A stretch of DNA of 64,000 nt from Hoyosella altamirensis (GTDB lineage Bacteria > Actinomycetota > Actinomycetes > Mycobacteriales > Mycobacteriaceae), in assembly GCF_014191505.1 (NCBI RefSeq), contig NZ_JACHWS010000002.1, forward strand, positions 248,001-312,000, given 5' to 3'. A program made the translations under genes and the position numbers. This document shows positions 48,449-57,200 of this stretch, in pieces (position 1 is the stretch's first letter; the number at the start of each line of letters is the position of its first letter). The notes under the pieces were generated by a model. The model worked only from the letters and a program-made list of their open reading frames with translations, was not told where the DNA came from and made no database searches.

Positions 48449-49290
48449 GTACAGCGATGAAGACGAACCCACGCCCCACTGCCACGACTCAGTTTCCTGA
48501 ACTCAATTTCACGCGCTCGGAGTCGTCTCCGATCACTTTCGTCAGACAGAGCTTGCTCATGACGAAGCGACTCCTGATCATCTGGAGCCGGGATCCGCTG
48601 ACGATGGTTCAGGCTGTCGCGTACCCGGCGATCATGCTGGTGATGCTCTGGATGGTCATCGGTATCACCATGGAAGGGTTTTCGAACGAGCCCGCGGCCT
48701 ACCGGTTCGCTCCACTGATGTCGCTGGTAGCGGCGATGGTGGGATCAATCGCGGGCGTGGTACTTGTAATCCAGGAACGCGAGAACGGGGTACTCAGCCG
48801 GTACTGGTCCCTTCCGATTCACCGGGGAGCTGATTTAGCGGGCCGCCTCATGGCCGAAGCGGTACGCATCGTTCTCACCACGATCTTGATATTGATCGTC
48901 GCCTTCCCGTTGGGATTCCGGCTCAACAGCGTCACAGCGACTTTCGCGTTCCTCTCCGTGCCCCTGATGTTCGGTATCGGCTTCGCTACAGTAGCCACCG
49001 CATGCGCACTGATCACGACGAAACAGACGCTTATCGCGGCCCTTCAGCTGTTCATCATGTTCGGGATGTTCTTCAGCTCCGGGTTTGTGCCTTTGCAGGC
49101 TTTCCCCTCGTGGGCACAGCCATTTGTGGAGAACCAGCCGCTTTCACATGCAGTCGAGGCGATGCGAGGTATCGCGCTGGGCGAAGACTACAGCTCGCCA
49201 CTGATTCGCTGCGCGATATGGTCAGGGAGCCTTGTCGTGCTCTTCTCGGTGCCAGCGATCGTGGGTTACCGGAGATCCGCCGCAGGCTGA
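48445..49290 (+). CDS. ABC-2 type permease, DrrC-like
   Basis: A 281-residue permease, paralogous to the preceding one, with six helices and the ABC-2 region ENGVLSRYWSLPIHRGADLA followed by FPSWAQPFVENQPLSHAVEA. The ATG at 48445 overlaps the upstream stop (ATGA) and has GGAGG upstream; the frame to 48424 is rejected. It ends the exporter operon 31 nt from a convergent gene. Confidence 0.9.
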   Translation: MSTAMKTNPRPTATTQFPELNFTRSESSPITFVRQSLLMTKRLLIIWSRDPLTMVQAVAYPAIMLVMLWMVIGITMEGFSNEPAAYRFAPLMSLVAAMVGSIAGVVLVIQERENGVLSRYWSLPIHRGADLAGRLMAEAVRIVLTTILILIVAFPLGFRLNSVTATFAFLSVPLMFGIGFATVATACALITTKQTLIAALQLFIMFGMFFSSGFVPLQAFPSWAQPFVENQPLSHAVEAMRGIALGEDYSSPLIRCAIWSGSLVVLFSVPAIVGYRRSAAG

Positions 49291-49321
49291 GCAACTCACC
49301 GGCAGGGCCGCTGAACTGGCT

Positions 49322-49813
49322 CTACATTGAAGCGACTGCGCGGGTGTAACGCTCGATGTGCTCCGAGGCAGTGCCGTTTGTTTGCTGCCTCCGGACGGCG
49401 GCTGAACACAACCGCTCTTCAAAGAGCCTGAGAACGATTGCTCGACGTTCTTCGCCTACAGTTTCCTGCGTCTCTTCCGCAGCGTCACCGCTCGAACCGT
49501 CGATTGCGGCGACGATGCTGCCAAGCTTCTCAGCAAGCTGTTGAGCCCCATCCTGGCCATCTCCAGCAAAGACGGTGCCAGCAACCGCGAGCAGCACAGC
49601 TGAGCTTTCGTCGATCTCGCCATCGAAACTGTGCGACCAGATTTCGCGAGCCGCTTCAATGAGCTGGGCAAAGGTTACCTCTGCCCCTTGTTCGCCCACT
49701 GACCCTGATTTCGGCGCGACCGCCGCGGCAGTAGAGATCAAGCGGTGAAGTGTCCAAGCCCTCACTTCTTCATCCACTTGCAGACCTACCTCATTCGACC
49801 GTGCGACCGACAA
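49322..49813 (-). CDS. acidic helical protein of unknown function
   Basis: Up to 163 residues, unrecognised. It is rich in Glu and Ala, with no signal peptide or membrane helix, and predicted mostly helical (AQQLAEKLGSIVAAID, AIVLRLFEERLCSAAVRRQ). The start is uncertain: TTG 49813, or GTG 49777 (VDEEVRAWTLH). It lies between the exporter operon and the acyltransferase gene. It could be a small accessory protein of this cluster; I see no motif. Confidence 0.5.
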   Translation of the reverse strand: MSVARSNEVGLQVDEEVRAWTLHRLISTAAAVAPKSGSVGEQGAEVTFAQLIEAAREIWSHSFDGEIDESSAVLLAVAGTVFAGDGQDGAQQLAEKLGSIVAAIDGSSGDAAEETQETVGEERRAIVLRLFEERLCSAAVRRQQTNGTASEHIERYTRAVASM

Positions 49814-50005
49814 CGAAATTCAGCAACCAGCTTTCTCGCGAGTTCCGACATGGCAGCTCCCCGTACGCATCTCAGAGCGCGGTCGTAAACGCAAGCCGAG
49901 ATGCGACGGTCAAGCACTGGTCCGAGACTACTGGCACATGTGGCTCGTGAGACCCCTGTTGTTCACACAAAGTGGTTACGAAACGAGTACGGGGAGTTAC
50001 ATTCA

Positions 50006-50025
50006 TGCCCCCCGCTATGGGGGCA
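50006..50025 (-). terminator. G/C hairpin after the first WS/DGAT gene
   Basis: TGCCCCC (50006-50012) pairs with GGGGGCA (50019-50025), 20 nt after the stop of the WS/DGAT gene on the minus strand. No U-run follows, so it is a candidate terminator only. The rest of 49814-50044 (231 nt) holds nothing else I recognise. Confidence 0.42.
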
Positions 50026-50044
50026 GAAGCCCACTCTCTGCAGG

Positions 50045-51421
50045 TCAGGCAGACAAGTCGAGAAACGCGCCCAATTCGGCCTCGAGCATTTCCTGGTAGG
50101 CGTCGCCATCACGAATAGCGGCGGAGTCATAGAGGACATTCACCGTTGCTACGTCCCCGAGCGAGCTCACAGAATGTGCGACCGGAACTCCGTCGGTGAA
50201 GGGGAAACCAAACGAGGCGACTGACTTCGCTTGCCCGAAATACATTGGCCGACTACCGCGCGGCACATTCACCACTGCCGCGTTAACCAGGGACTTTCCC
50301 CCAGATAGCTTCGTTAGGATGTTCGGGATAAACATCGGCGGCACCGTTTGAAGGGCCCGCTCAATCGGCACTTTCGGTCCAGAGCGAAGACGCTCCTTAA
50401 CGCTCCTTGTCGATTGCACGATGCAGCGGAGTCGCTCAATGGGGTCTTCGACAGCAATCCAGAAGGGCACCGCGGCCATGGTGAAGTCGTTGCCAACGAA
50501 CGGTGACAGGTCGCGTTTGGCCGTCGCTACAGTGATAGCGCACCTGAGGTCCTCTTCAGGCACCTCGCCGAACTTCCCCAGGTAGCGCCGCAGGGCTCCT
50601 CCCACGGTCGCAATGAAGATGTCATTGATCGTCGCACCGGGAGCCAGGGCGCGAACTCGCTGAATCTCCGCTAGACCTACGGCGAAAGCCCGGTATTCCA
50701 GCGGCCCATTTGCGCGGTCGATGACGGTCTCGGGTGCAGGCCCGCGAAGCGGCGGGTGCGGGGCGTCGTCCGGCGCGCCGCTCTTGGACTTACGCTTCGC
50801 GAGCGCGTCCCGGCAGTTCACTGTGAACCGTCCAACGCGGTCCGGTACTTGCATCAGCGCGCTGGTAAGCAGCGAATAGCGCCGCGGGACAACCGGGACC
50901 ACATCGCGCGAAAGGGTCTCCTCAGAACTCGGCGTATCCGGGAACAGCTGACGAGCGAGCGCAACGCTCCCAGCGCCGTCTGTGACCGCGTGTTCAAGTC
51001 GCGTCACCACACATACCGTGCGGCCGGTACTGCCGGGCACGCCTCGAACCCCGGTGACCACGGAGACATGCCACGGCGGGAGGTCAGGGTCCAACGGCGT
51101 TTCCCTCAGTTCAGCGAGTTCGTCACGCAATTCAGCCCAACTGCCGGAACCTGGCGCCTCACGGACTTTGACATGCCTCGACAAGTCGAAATCGTCCACG
51201 GGAACCAAATGACTGTTGCCAAGCCCGAGCGGCGTTCGCTGCACCCGTGACTGAAAGTACGGCACGGAAGCAAGACGCGACGCAACGTACCGCTCGACTT
51301 CCTCCGCGTCCAACGGATCATCTCGAAACCTGTCGTCGAATGCAGTCAAGTTCATCATCGTTGTACTGCCGACATGTTTGCCAATGTGCGCGATCCATGT
51401 GCCAGCGTTATCTAGTTTCAC
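50045..51421 (-). CDS. WS/DGAT-family acyltransferase, variant active site EHxxxDG
   Basis: A 458-residue member of the wax ester synthase/diacylglycerol acyltransferase family, which transfers acyl chains from acyl-CoA to alcohols. The active-site motif is LEHAVTDGAGS: the first His of HHxxxDG is Glu, the second, catalytic His is kept. Other family parts are PLDPDLPPWHVSVVTG, GATINDIFIATVGGALRRYL and the C-terminal NVPRGSRPMYFGQAK with SSLGDVATVNVLYD. The start is GTG at 51421 with GGGA upstream. It is divergent from a second WS/DGAT gene 355 nt away and close to NRPS genes. Confidence 0.86.
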   Translation of the reverse strand: MKLDNAGTWIAHIGKHVGSTTMMNLTAFDDRFRDDPLDAEEVERYVASRLASVPYFQSRVQRTPLGLGNSHLVPVDDFDLSRHVKVREAPGSGSWAELRDELAELRETPLDPDLPPWHVSVVTGVRGVPGSTGRTVCVVTRLEHAVTDGAGSVALARQLFPDTPSSEETLSRDVVPVVPRRYSLLTSALMQVPDRVGRFTVNCRDALAKRKSKSGAPDDAPHPPLRGPAPETVIDRANGPLEYRAFAVGLAEIQRVRALAPGATINDIFIATVGGALRRYLGKFGEVPEEDLRCAITVATAKRDLSPFVGNDFTMAAVPFWIAVEDPIERLRCIVQSTRSVKERLRSGPKVPIERALQTVPPMFIPNILTKLSGGKSLVNAAVVNVPRGSRPMYFGQAKSVASFGFPFTDGVPVAHSVSSLGDVATVNVLYDSAAIRDGDAYQEMLEAELGAFLDLSA

Positions 51422-51775
51422 GTGTCAGTCCCGTTAGTTTTGTGTCTGCTTGGCCCGGCCCGATTTGTACAAGTAAGGACGGTTCATGCTTACGTTACCC
51501 CCGCTCACCGACCTGCACCTTGCGCGACCCGAGTCGTCAGCAGAAAACTGCTGCTACCCTGCGGAACCGCACTCCGCATTTTAGGATAGATTGCGATTTC
51601 AACAAGAATTAGCCAATTTTTTGTCACAGACATTCATTGGTGAGCAACGCTACAGTGCGTCCGGCTCTGAAATGCAGCACAATCCATGTTGCGGTTGTCT
51701 TCTGACCTGGGTCCGCAACTCGAGACGAAACACTGCCGAAATGCCTGATATACGGAGAACGAACAGGAGTATCCT
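51422..51775. other. 354-nt divergent intergenic region between the two WS/DGAT genes
   Basis: The region includes an AT-rich block at about 51580-51640. I found no convincing paired -35/-10 or hairpin, and no gene. It probably holds the promoters of both acyltransferase genes. Confidence 0.5.
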
Positions 51776-53191
51776 GTGCAGCAGCTGGACGAAATAAGTA
51801 GTCTGATGTTTTTGCGGGAGCGCGCGAAGTACCGCCCCAACCTGGTCAGTGCATATTTTATCGAGGGATCCATAGCGGAATCCGCTGAATCAATCCGTAC
51901 TCATATTCTCTCATGTCTTGCGAATAACCCCGCATCTGCTATCCGTCTGGCGAGGTCACCGATACAAGTTGACCACCCCTATTGGGTGCGCGCCGCGGCT
52001 GTTGATCCAGATGCTCACGTCAGATTCCGCGGCGTATCAGGACGAGGTGACTGGGCAGCACTGCGGGCGGACCTCGTCGAGATCCTGGAAGCTCCTATGG
52101 ATCTCACACGGCCGCTCTGGGAGGTACATGTCCTCGCCGGATTCAATGATGAAGGCGTCGCACCCGGAGCGGGCACAGTGATTGCAGTCAAGGTGCACCA
52201 CGGCGTCATGGACGGCCTCGGGCTCTCGCAGTTCGCAGCGCATCTTTTCACGCAGTCGCCGACGAGCCTGCGAGAGTATGAATGGACAACCGCGAACAGT
52301 GCGCGGCCGATCGATTCGCGAGTCCGGATACTCACCGCGGTACGAAACGCGACCTCGAAGCTGCTCGGCCTTAGGGAGGAGATTTCGAGCCTTCGAAGCC
52401 TCAAACGCCGGTACGACGGCAGTGTCGCCCGCGGCGAGCGCCCTAAAATCAGACAAACCGCCCCAAGGACGGTGTTCAACGGTCCGACTCACGGTGAGCG
52501 AGTTTTCGACGCCGCATGGTTTCCGATTGATGAGGTGCAAGAGCTCCGTGCCCTGGCACCTGAAGCCACGTTGAATGATGTTGCTTTGACAATCATCGCG
52601 GGCGCACTTCGCGAATACCTCGGCGCTACGGGAAAACTACCGGACGAGGGCCTGCTCTGCGGCGTACCGATGTCCCTGAGGAACACTGAGGAACCCGTCA
52701 TCGGCAACACTCTCACCGGCTTGTGCGTCGATTTGCATACCAACATCGCCGACCCGGTTGAGCGCCTCCACTCCATCAGCGGGGCGAGCTACTGGGAGAA
52801 GCAGCGGGTACGCGAATTTGGAGCGGTAATCGGCGCCGGTTCCCTCGCTCTGAAACTTCCGCCCCTTGTTCTCAACATGATCCTCAAAGGGGAGGAAGCA
52901 GCGGCTGTCAAGGGAGAGCGCGTCACGGGAGCCAATACTGTCGTGACAAACATTCCGCGAAGTCGCGATATTGGTTACTTCGCAACTTCGCGCGTACTCA
53001 GAACCTGCGGGCTTATCTCCCTCAACCCTGGCATTGGGCTCAAGCATGAGATTTCGTCGCTGGGCGACACCCTGAGCATTTCCGTGCTCGCCAACGCGGA
53101 TCAACTACAAGCCCCTGATCTCTATATCCAAGGTCTCCACGACGAGTTTGGACGATTGAGAAGCGCACGGACCGCTGAGCCCGTGCGCTGA
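51776..53191 (+). CDS. WS/DGAT-family acyltransferase, canonical HHxxxDG
   Basis: A 471-residue paralog of the divergent gene. It has KVHHGVMDGLGLSQFAAHL with the full HHxxxDG motif, PMDLTRPLWEVHVLAG, LRALAPEATLNDVALTIIAG and the C-terminal NIPRSRDIGYFATSR. The start is GTG at 51776, 6 nt after AGGAG. The acceptor cannot be read from sequence; position between the exporter and the NRPS suggests an alcohol on a peptide product, or a storage lipid as a simpler alternative. Confidence 0.88.
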   Translation: MQQLDEISSLMFLRERAKYRPNLVSAYFIEGSIAESAESIRTHILSCLANNPASAIRLARSPIQVDHPYWVRAAAVDPDAHVRFRGVSGRGDWAALRADLVEILEAPMDLTRPLWEVHVLAGFNDEGVAPGAGTVIAVKVHHGVMDGLGLSQFAAHLFTQSPTSLREYEWTTANSARPIDSRVRILTAVRNATSKLLGLREEISSLRSLKRRYDGSVARGERPKIRQTAPRTVFNGPTHGERVFDAAWFPIDEVQELRALAPEATLNDVALTIIAGALREYLGATGKLPDEGLLCGVPMSLRNTEEPVIGNTLTGLCVDLHTNIADPVERLHSISGASYWEKQRVREFGAVIGAGSLALKLPPLVLNMILKGEEAAAVKGERVTGANTVVTNIPRSRDIGYFATSRVLRTCGLISLNPGIGLKHEISSLGDTLSISVLANADQLQAPDLYIQGLHDEFGRLRSARTAEPVR

Positions 53192-53199
53192 ATCTCAGC

Positions 53200-54021
53200 T
53201 CACGAAGCGAACGTTACGCGCAGTACCGCGGGAAAACGCCTCCGCAGCCAGGGCACCGCGCGAACCGTGGCCATCGTCAGGTTCCCGAACTCGCGGTGCC
53301 CCGCGGGCAGGGCAATGACCTGAATGCTCGAGATTGCCGGCACGTCCTTGCGCAGGCCCTCCGCTTCGTCGGTTGACAAAGCGAAGGACATCTCGGGGAG
53401 ATGATAACCCTCGCTCTTCTTCCAGCCACGCTTCGTCTTGCTGACAAACCATTCGGGCACCACGTCAAACACCACAGTCGAACCCGGGAACCGCACCGCG
53501 ATTCGCTCCAGCAGACTCACAACATCCTGGCGACTGAAGTACTGGAACAACCCCTGAGCGAGGAAGATCGGGGCCTTCATGCCGGGGCTGACCTCATCCA
53601 TCCACCTCGTGTCGAAGGCCGAACAACCGAAATTGCGCAGTCGCGCGTTCGCCGGCAGAAGTTCGTTTCGAAGCCGAGCCACTTCTGGAATATCGACTGA
53701 AATCCAGTTACATTTACCGTTGTCCACACGGAAGAAACCTGTATCCAGTCCATCGCCCAACGAAACAACGCAGCCCGCAGGCGTATTTTGCAGAAACTTC
53801 CTGACCTCCGCATCGAAAGCCAGCGCGCGCATATAGTTTGGCTGCGACGGGGGGCCGAGACGGCTCCAGTCGAATTCAATTCTCTCGTAAAGTCCAACGC
53901 TAATGGGGTCGACTATCCGGGCATCCGCACGGAGACCCTCGACAGCTCTGTCTCGGAGCGTTCCCAACAACGTTTCAGGAACACCACCGAGGTTGACAGC
54001 AACCTTTGAATTTGAAGTCAT
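53200..54021 (-). CDS. LCM-type SAM-dependent methyltransferase
   Basis: A 273-residue class I methyltransferase of the leucine carboxyl methyltransferase type. It has AGCVVSLGDGLDTGFFR (SAM-binding strand with acidic residue), WISVDIPEVARLRN (Asp of motif II), and IFLAQGLFQYF (post-motif). This family methylates carboxyl groups or hydroxyls and is common beside polyketide and NRPS genes. It lies 187 nt after the NRPS stop on the same strand and 8 nt from a convergent acyltransferase gene. Confidence 0.84.
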   Translation of the reverse strand: MTSNSKVAVNLGGVPETLLGTLRDRAVEGLRADARIVDPISVGLYERIEFDWSRLGPPSQPNYMRALAFDAEVRKFLQNTPAGCVVSLGDGLDTGFFRVDNGKCNWISVDIPEVARLRNELLPANARLRNFGCSAFDTRWMDEVSPGMKAPIFLAQGLFQYFSRQDVVSLLERIAVRFPGSTVVFDVVPEWFVSKTKRGWKKSEGYHLPEMSFALSTDEAEGLRKDVPAISSIQVIALPAGHREFGNLTMATVRAVPWLRRRFPAVLRVTFAS

Positions 54022-54063
54022 CTAACGTCATCTCCACTATAGGGCGCCATTACGCCGCGCACA

Positions 54064-54084
54064 CCTGGTGCGGGATGCACCAGG
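54064..54084 (-). other. hairpin between the methyltransferase and the NRPS
   Basis: CCTGGTGC (54064-54071) and GCACCAGG (54077-54084) pair perfectly around GGGAT. It follows the NRPS stop by about 125 nt on the minus strand, with no U-run. It may end NRPS transcription or sit in the methyltransferase leader; a TATACA hexamer lies 24 nt upstream on the minus strand. Confidence 0.45.
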
Positions 54085-54208
54085 AAACTGGTTACGCAGC
54101 GCCAATAATGTATAGCCTTCGGGGGATGAGTGTTTTCAGCGAGTTTCCACCGTGACCGTCTGGGCCCCGATTCGGAATATCCGACCACTCCAACGTAGTA
54201 GTTTCTGC

Positions 54209-57200
54209 CTACGTGGCGGAGGAATAATCGAAGATTCCTGTCCGCTTGAGAGTTTCAATGAGGTCATCGAGCGCACCTGCCGAGGTCATCTCCCAATGGG
54301 TGTACGGGACAGGAACGTCTCGCACCTTTCCGGAAATCGCATCGGTCCATGAGCGTGCGGCCACACCGAGGTCTTCCCTGCCCTTGGCAGCCGTCAACAG
54401 ATGTAGATCGCCCTCGAAAACGGCTGGCCGGTACTGCGCCATTGAGCGCGCTGACCTTTCGGCAACGTCAAGCATGCGGACCAGGACGTCACGCGAGATT
54501 GACGTTTCCGATTCGATAGCGTCAAGCACTATTGCGATGTCCTGAGGTTCCTGTGGAAGGCTGCCCAGCCCGAAGCCACCAAGAAGATCCTGCGCTGTGA
54601 CAGCGTGCTCCTCGACGTGCTCACCGGCCCCATTTGCAAAGCTATCGAGCATGGCCAGCAAGTCCACCTGCTCACCCTCAGCCTGAAGCTGGACCGCCAT
54701 GGCATGAGCGATGACGCCGCCAAGCGACCAGCCAAGCAGCCGGTACGGCCCTTCCGGCTGCACTCGTCTGATCTCCTGCACATACAGCTGAGCGATATCT
54801 TCGATTGAGTCAGGGACTCGTTCACTCGATGAAGCCGCCGGAGTCTGCACTCCGTAAATCGGGATCCCCTCCGGAATCCGCGCCTGTAGCCCCGCGTAAC
54901 ACCAAGCCAGCCCCACGATCGGATGTATCGCGAACAACGCAGGTTGATCGCCTTCGGCACGGATCGGAATGATCACGTCCAACGGCGAGCCTTCCGGCGC
55001 CGAGTGACCACCGCGAATGACGTCCTCGATGGCACTCGCGACGGCTTCTGCCGTGGGCGTGCCCAGCAGCACACGAAGCGGCACTGATATACCGAGTTCG
55101 TCCGACAATCGGGTCATTGCCTTGACTGCAACTAACGAGTTTCCTCCGAGTTCGAAGAAACTTGCGCTGACGCTGAGCCTATCGAGCCCCAGCACCTCTG
55201 CGAAAACTCGCGCTACCAAAGCCTCGTTCTCAGTTCGCGGTGCCACGTATTCGCCTGCTGCGCCACCGGTCTCAGGGTCAGGCAGAGCTGCCCGGTCGAG
55301 CTTGCCGTTCGCGGTCAGCGGCAGCGCGTCGAGGACGACGACCGCAGCAGGCACCATGTGCGCGGGAAGATGCTTACCGGCCTCCTGGAGCAAACTCGGT
55401 CCATCTAATTCAGCGCCGCTTTCCGCCACCACATAGCCGATCAGCCGCTCCCCCAGCAGCTCATTGTCCTTGACAAGGACGACAGTTTGCGCCGTCCCCG
55501 GATGCCGGCCCAGCACCGCCTCAATCTCTCCGAGCTCAATACGGAAGCCGCGCAGCTGAACCTGGAAATCCGACCGCCCGAAATACTCGAGTTCGCCATC
55601 ACGGTTCCAGCGCCCGACATCACCCGTGCGATACATCCGCTCACCTGGCATGCCAAACGGATTCGCCACGAACCGAGAGAACGACAGATCCGGCCGGCCG
55701 AGATACCCCCGGGACAACTGCGGACCAGCGACATACAACTCGCCTGTCGCGCCGACCGGCATCGGCCGCAGCCTCTCGTCCAGCACGTACACGCTCAGCC
55801 CCGGAATCGCGCGGCCAATCACCGACGCGGACGCACGCGCAGCGAACTCACGGTCAAGCTCACGGTGCGTGACATGCACCGTCGTCTCAGTGATGCCATA
55901 CATGTTCACCAGCCGCGGAGCATCCTCCGGATGCCGCTCATACCACCGCTCCAGCTGCGACAGATCCAGAGCTTCGCCACCGAAAATCACGTACCGCAGG
56001 CTCAAGTCAGCGCCGCCAGCCTCACGATCAGCCTCAACAAGCTGGTAGAACGCCGTCGGAGTCTGGTTCAGAACAGTCACACCCTCGGCAGCCAGCAGAG
56101 CAAGGAAGTCCCCCGGCGAACGTGACGTCAGGTAGTCGACAATGACAACCGAGCCGCCGTACAACAACGCACCCCAGATCTCCCACACCGAGAAATCAAA
56201 CGCATACGAGTGGAACAGCGTCCACACGTCCGACTCATCGAAACCGAACAGCGCTTCCGTGTTCGCCATCAGCGACGTAACCGTGAAGTGCGTGACTGCT
56301 ACGCCTTTCGGCTTACCCGTCGAACCCGACGTGTAAATCACATACGCGACATTGTCTGGCCGCAGCTCACCGCGACGCTCAGCATCCGCTAACGGGCCAT
56401 CATCGAAGCTGTCCAATTCCAGCCTGACTCGGTCATCGTCAAGAACCAGCAGTTCGTGCCCCGCGGGCAACGCACCCTGCTCCCCCGATGTCGTCAGCAC
56501 AACAACGGGCTTCGCATCAGCAAGCGTGTACTCGATGCGCTCCGCCGGATACGAAACGTCAACCGGAACATAAGCTGCACCGGACTTCAGCACACCGAGT
56601 ATCGCGACCAGCAGATCGCTCGAACGCGCAGTCGCCACCGCCACCAACGACTCGGGACCGGCCCCGCGGGAAACGAGCATGCGGGCCAACTCGTTCGACC
56701 TAGCGTCCAGCTCGCGATACGTAAAATCAGCCGTCCCCGACCGCACAGCAATTCTGTCCGGCACCTTGCGAGCCTGCGCCTCGAACAACGACACCAGCGT
56801 CGCACCCGTGGCCGCACCCGGGCCCTCAGTGTTCCAGCCATGCAACACCAGATCCCGCTCCACGGGGTCCAGCAGATCAATCGAACCCACCGGCTTGGCT
56901 GCATCGGCCGCGACAGCGCTCAGCAAGCGCTCAAGCTTATCGATCAGCGCAACCACGGCTTCGGCATCGAACAAAGAGGGGAAGTACTTCAGCTTCAACC
57001 GCAAATTCGGCTCGGTAAACGCCAGCAGCGTCAGAGGATAATGCGTCGCATCGCTGCCCTCGGCGCTCAGCAGTCGCATCCCTGCAAGATCTGTCGCCGA
57101 ATCACCGGTCTGGTCGACTGGATACGACTCGAAAACCGCAAGCGTGTCGAACACCGCCCCGGCACCAGCAGCTTTCTGAATCTCGGTAAGACCGATGAAC

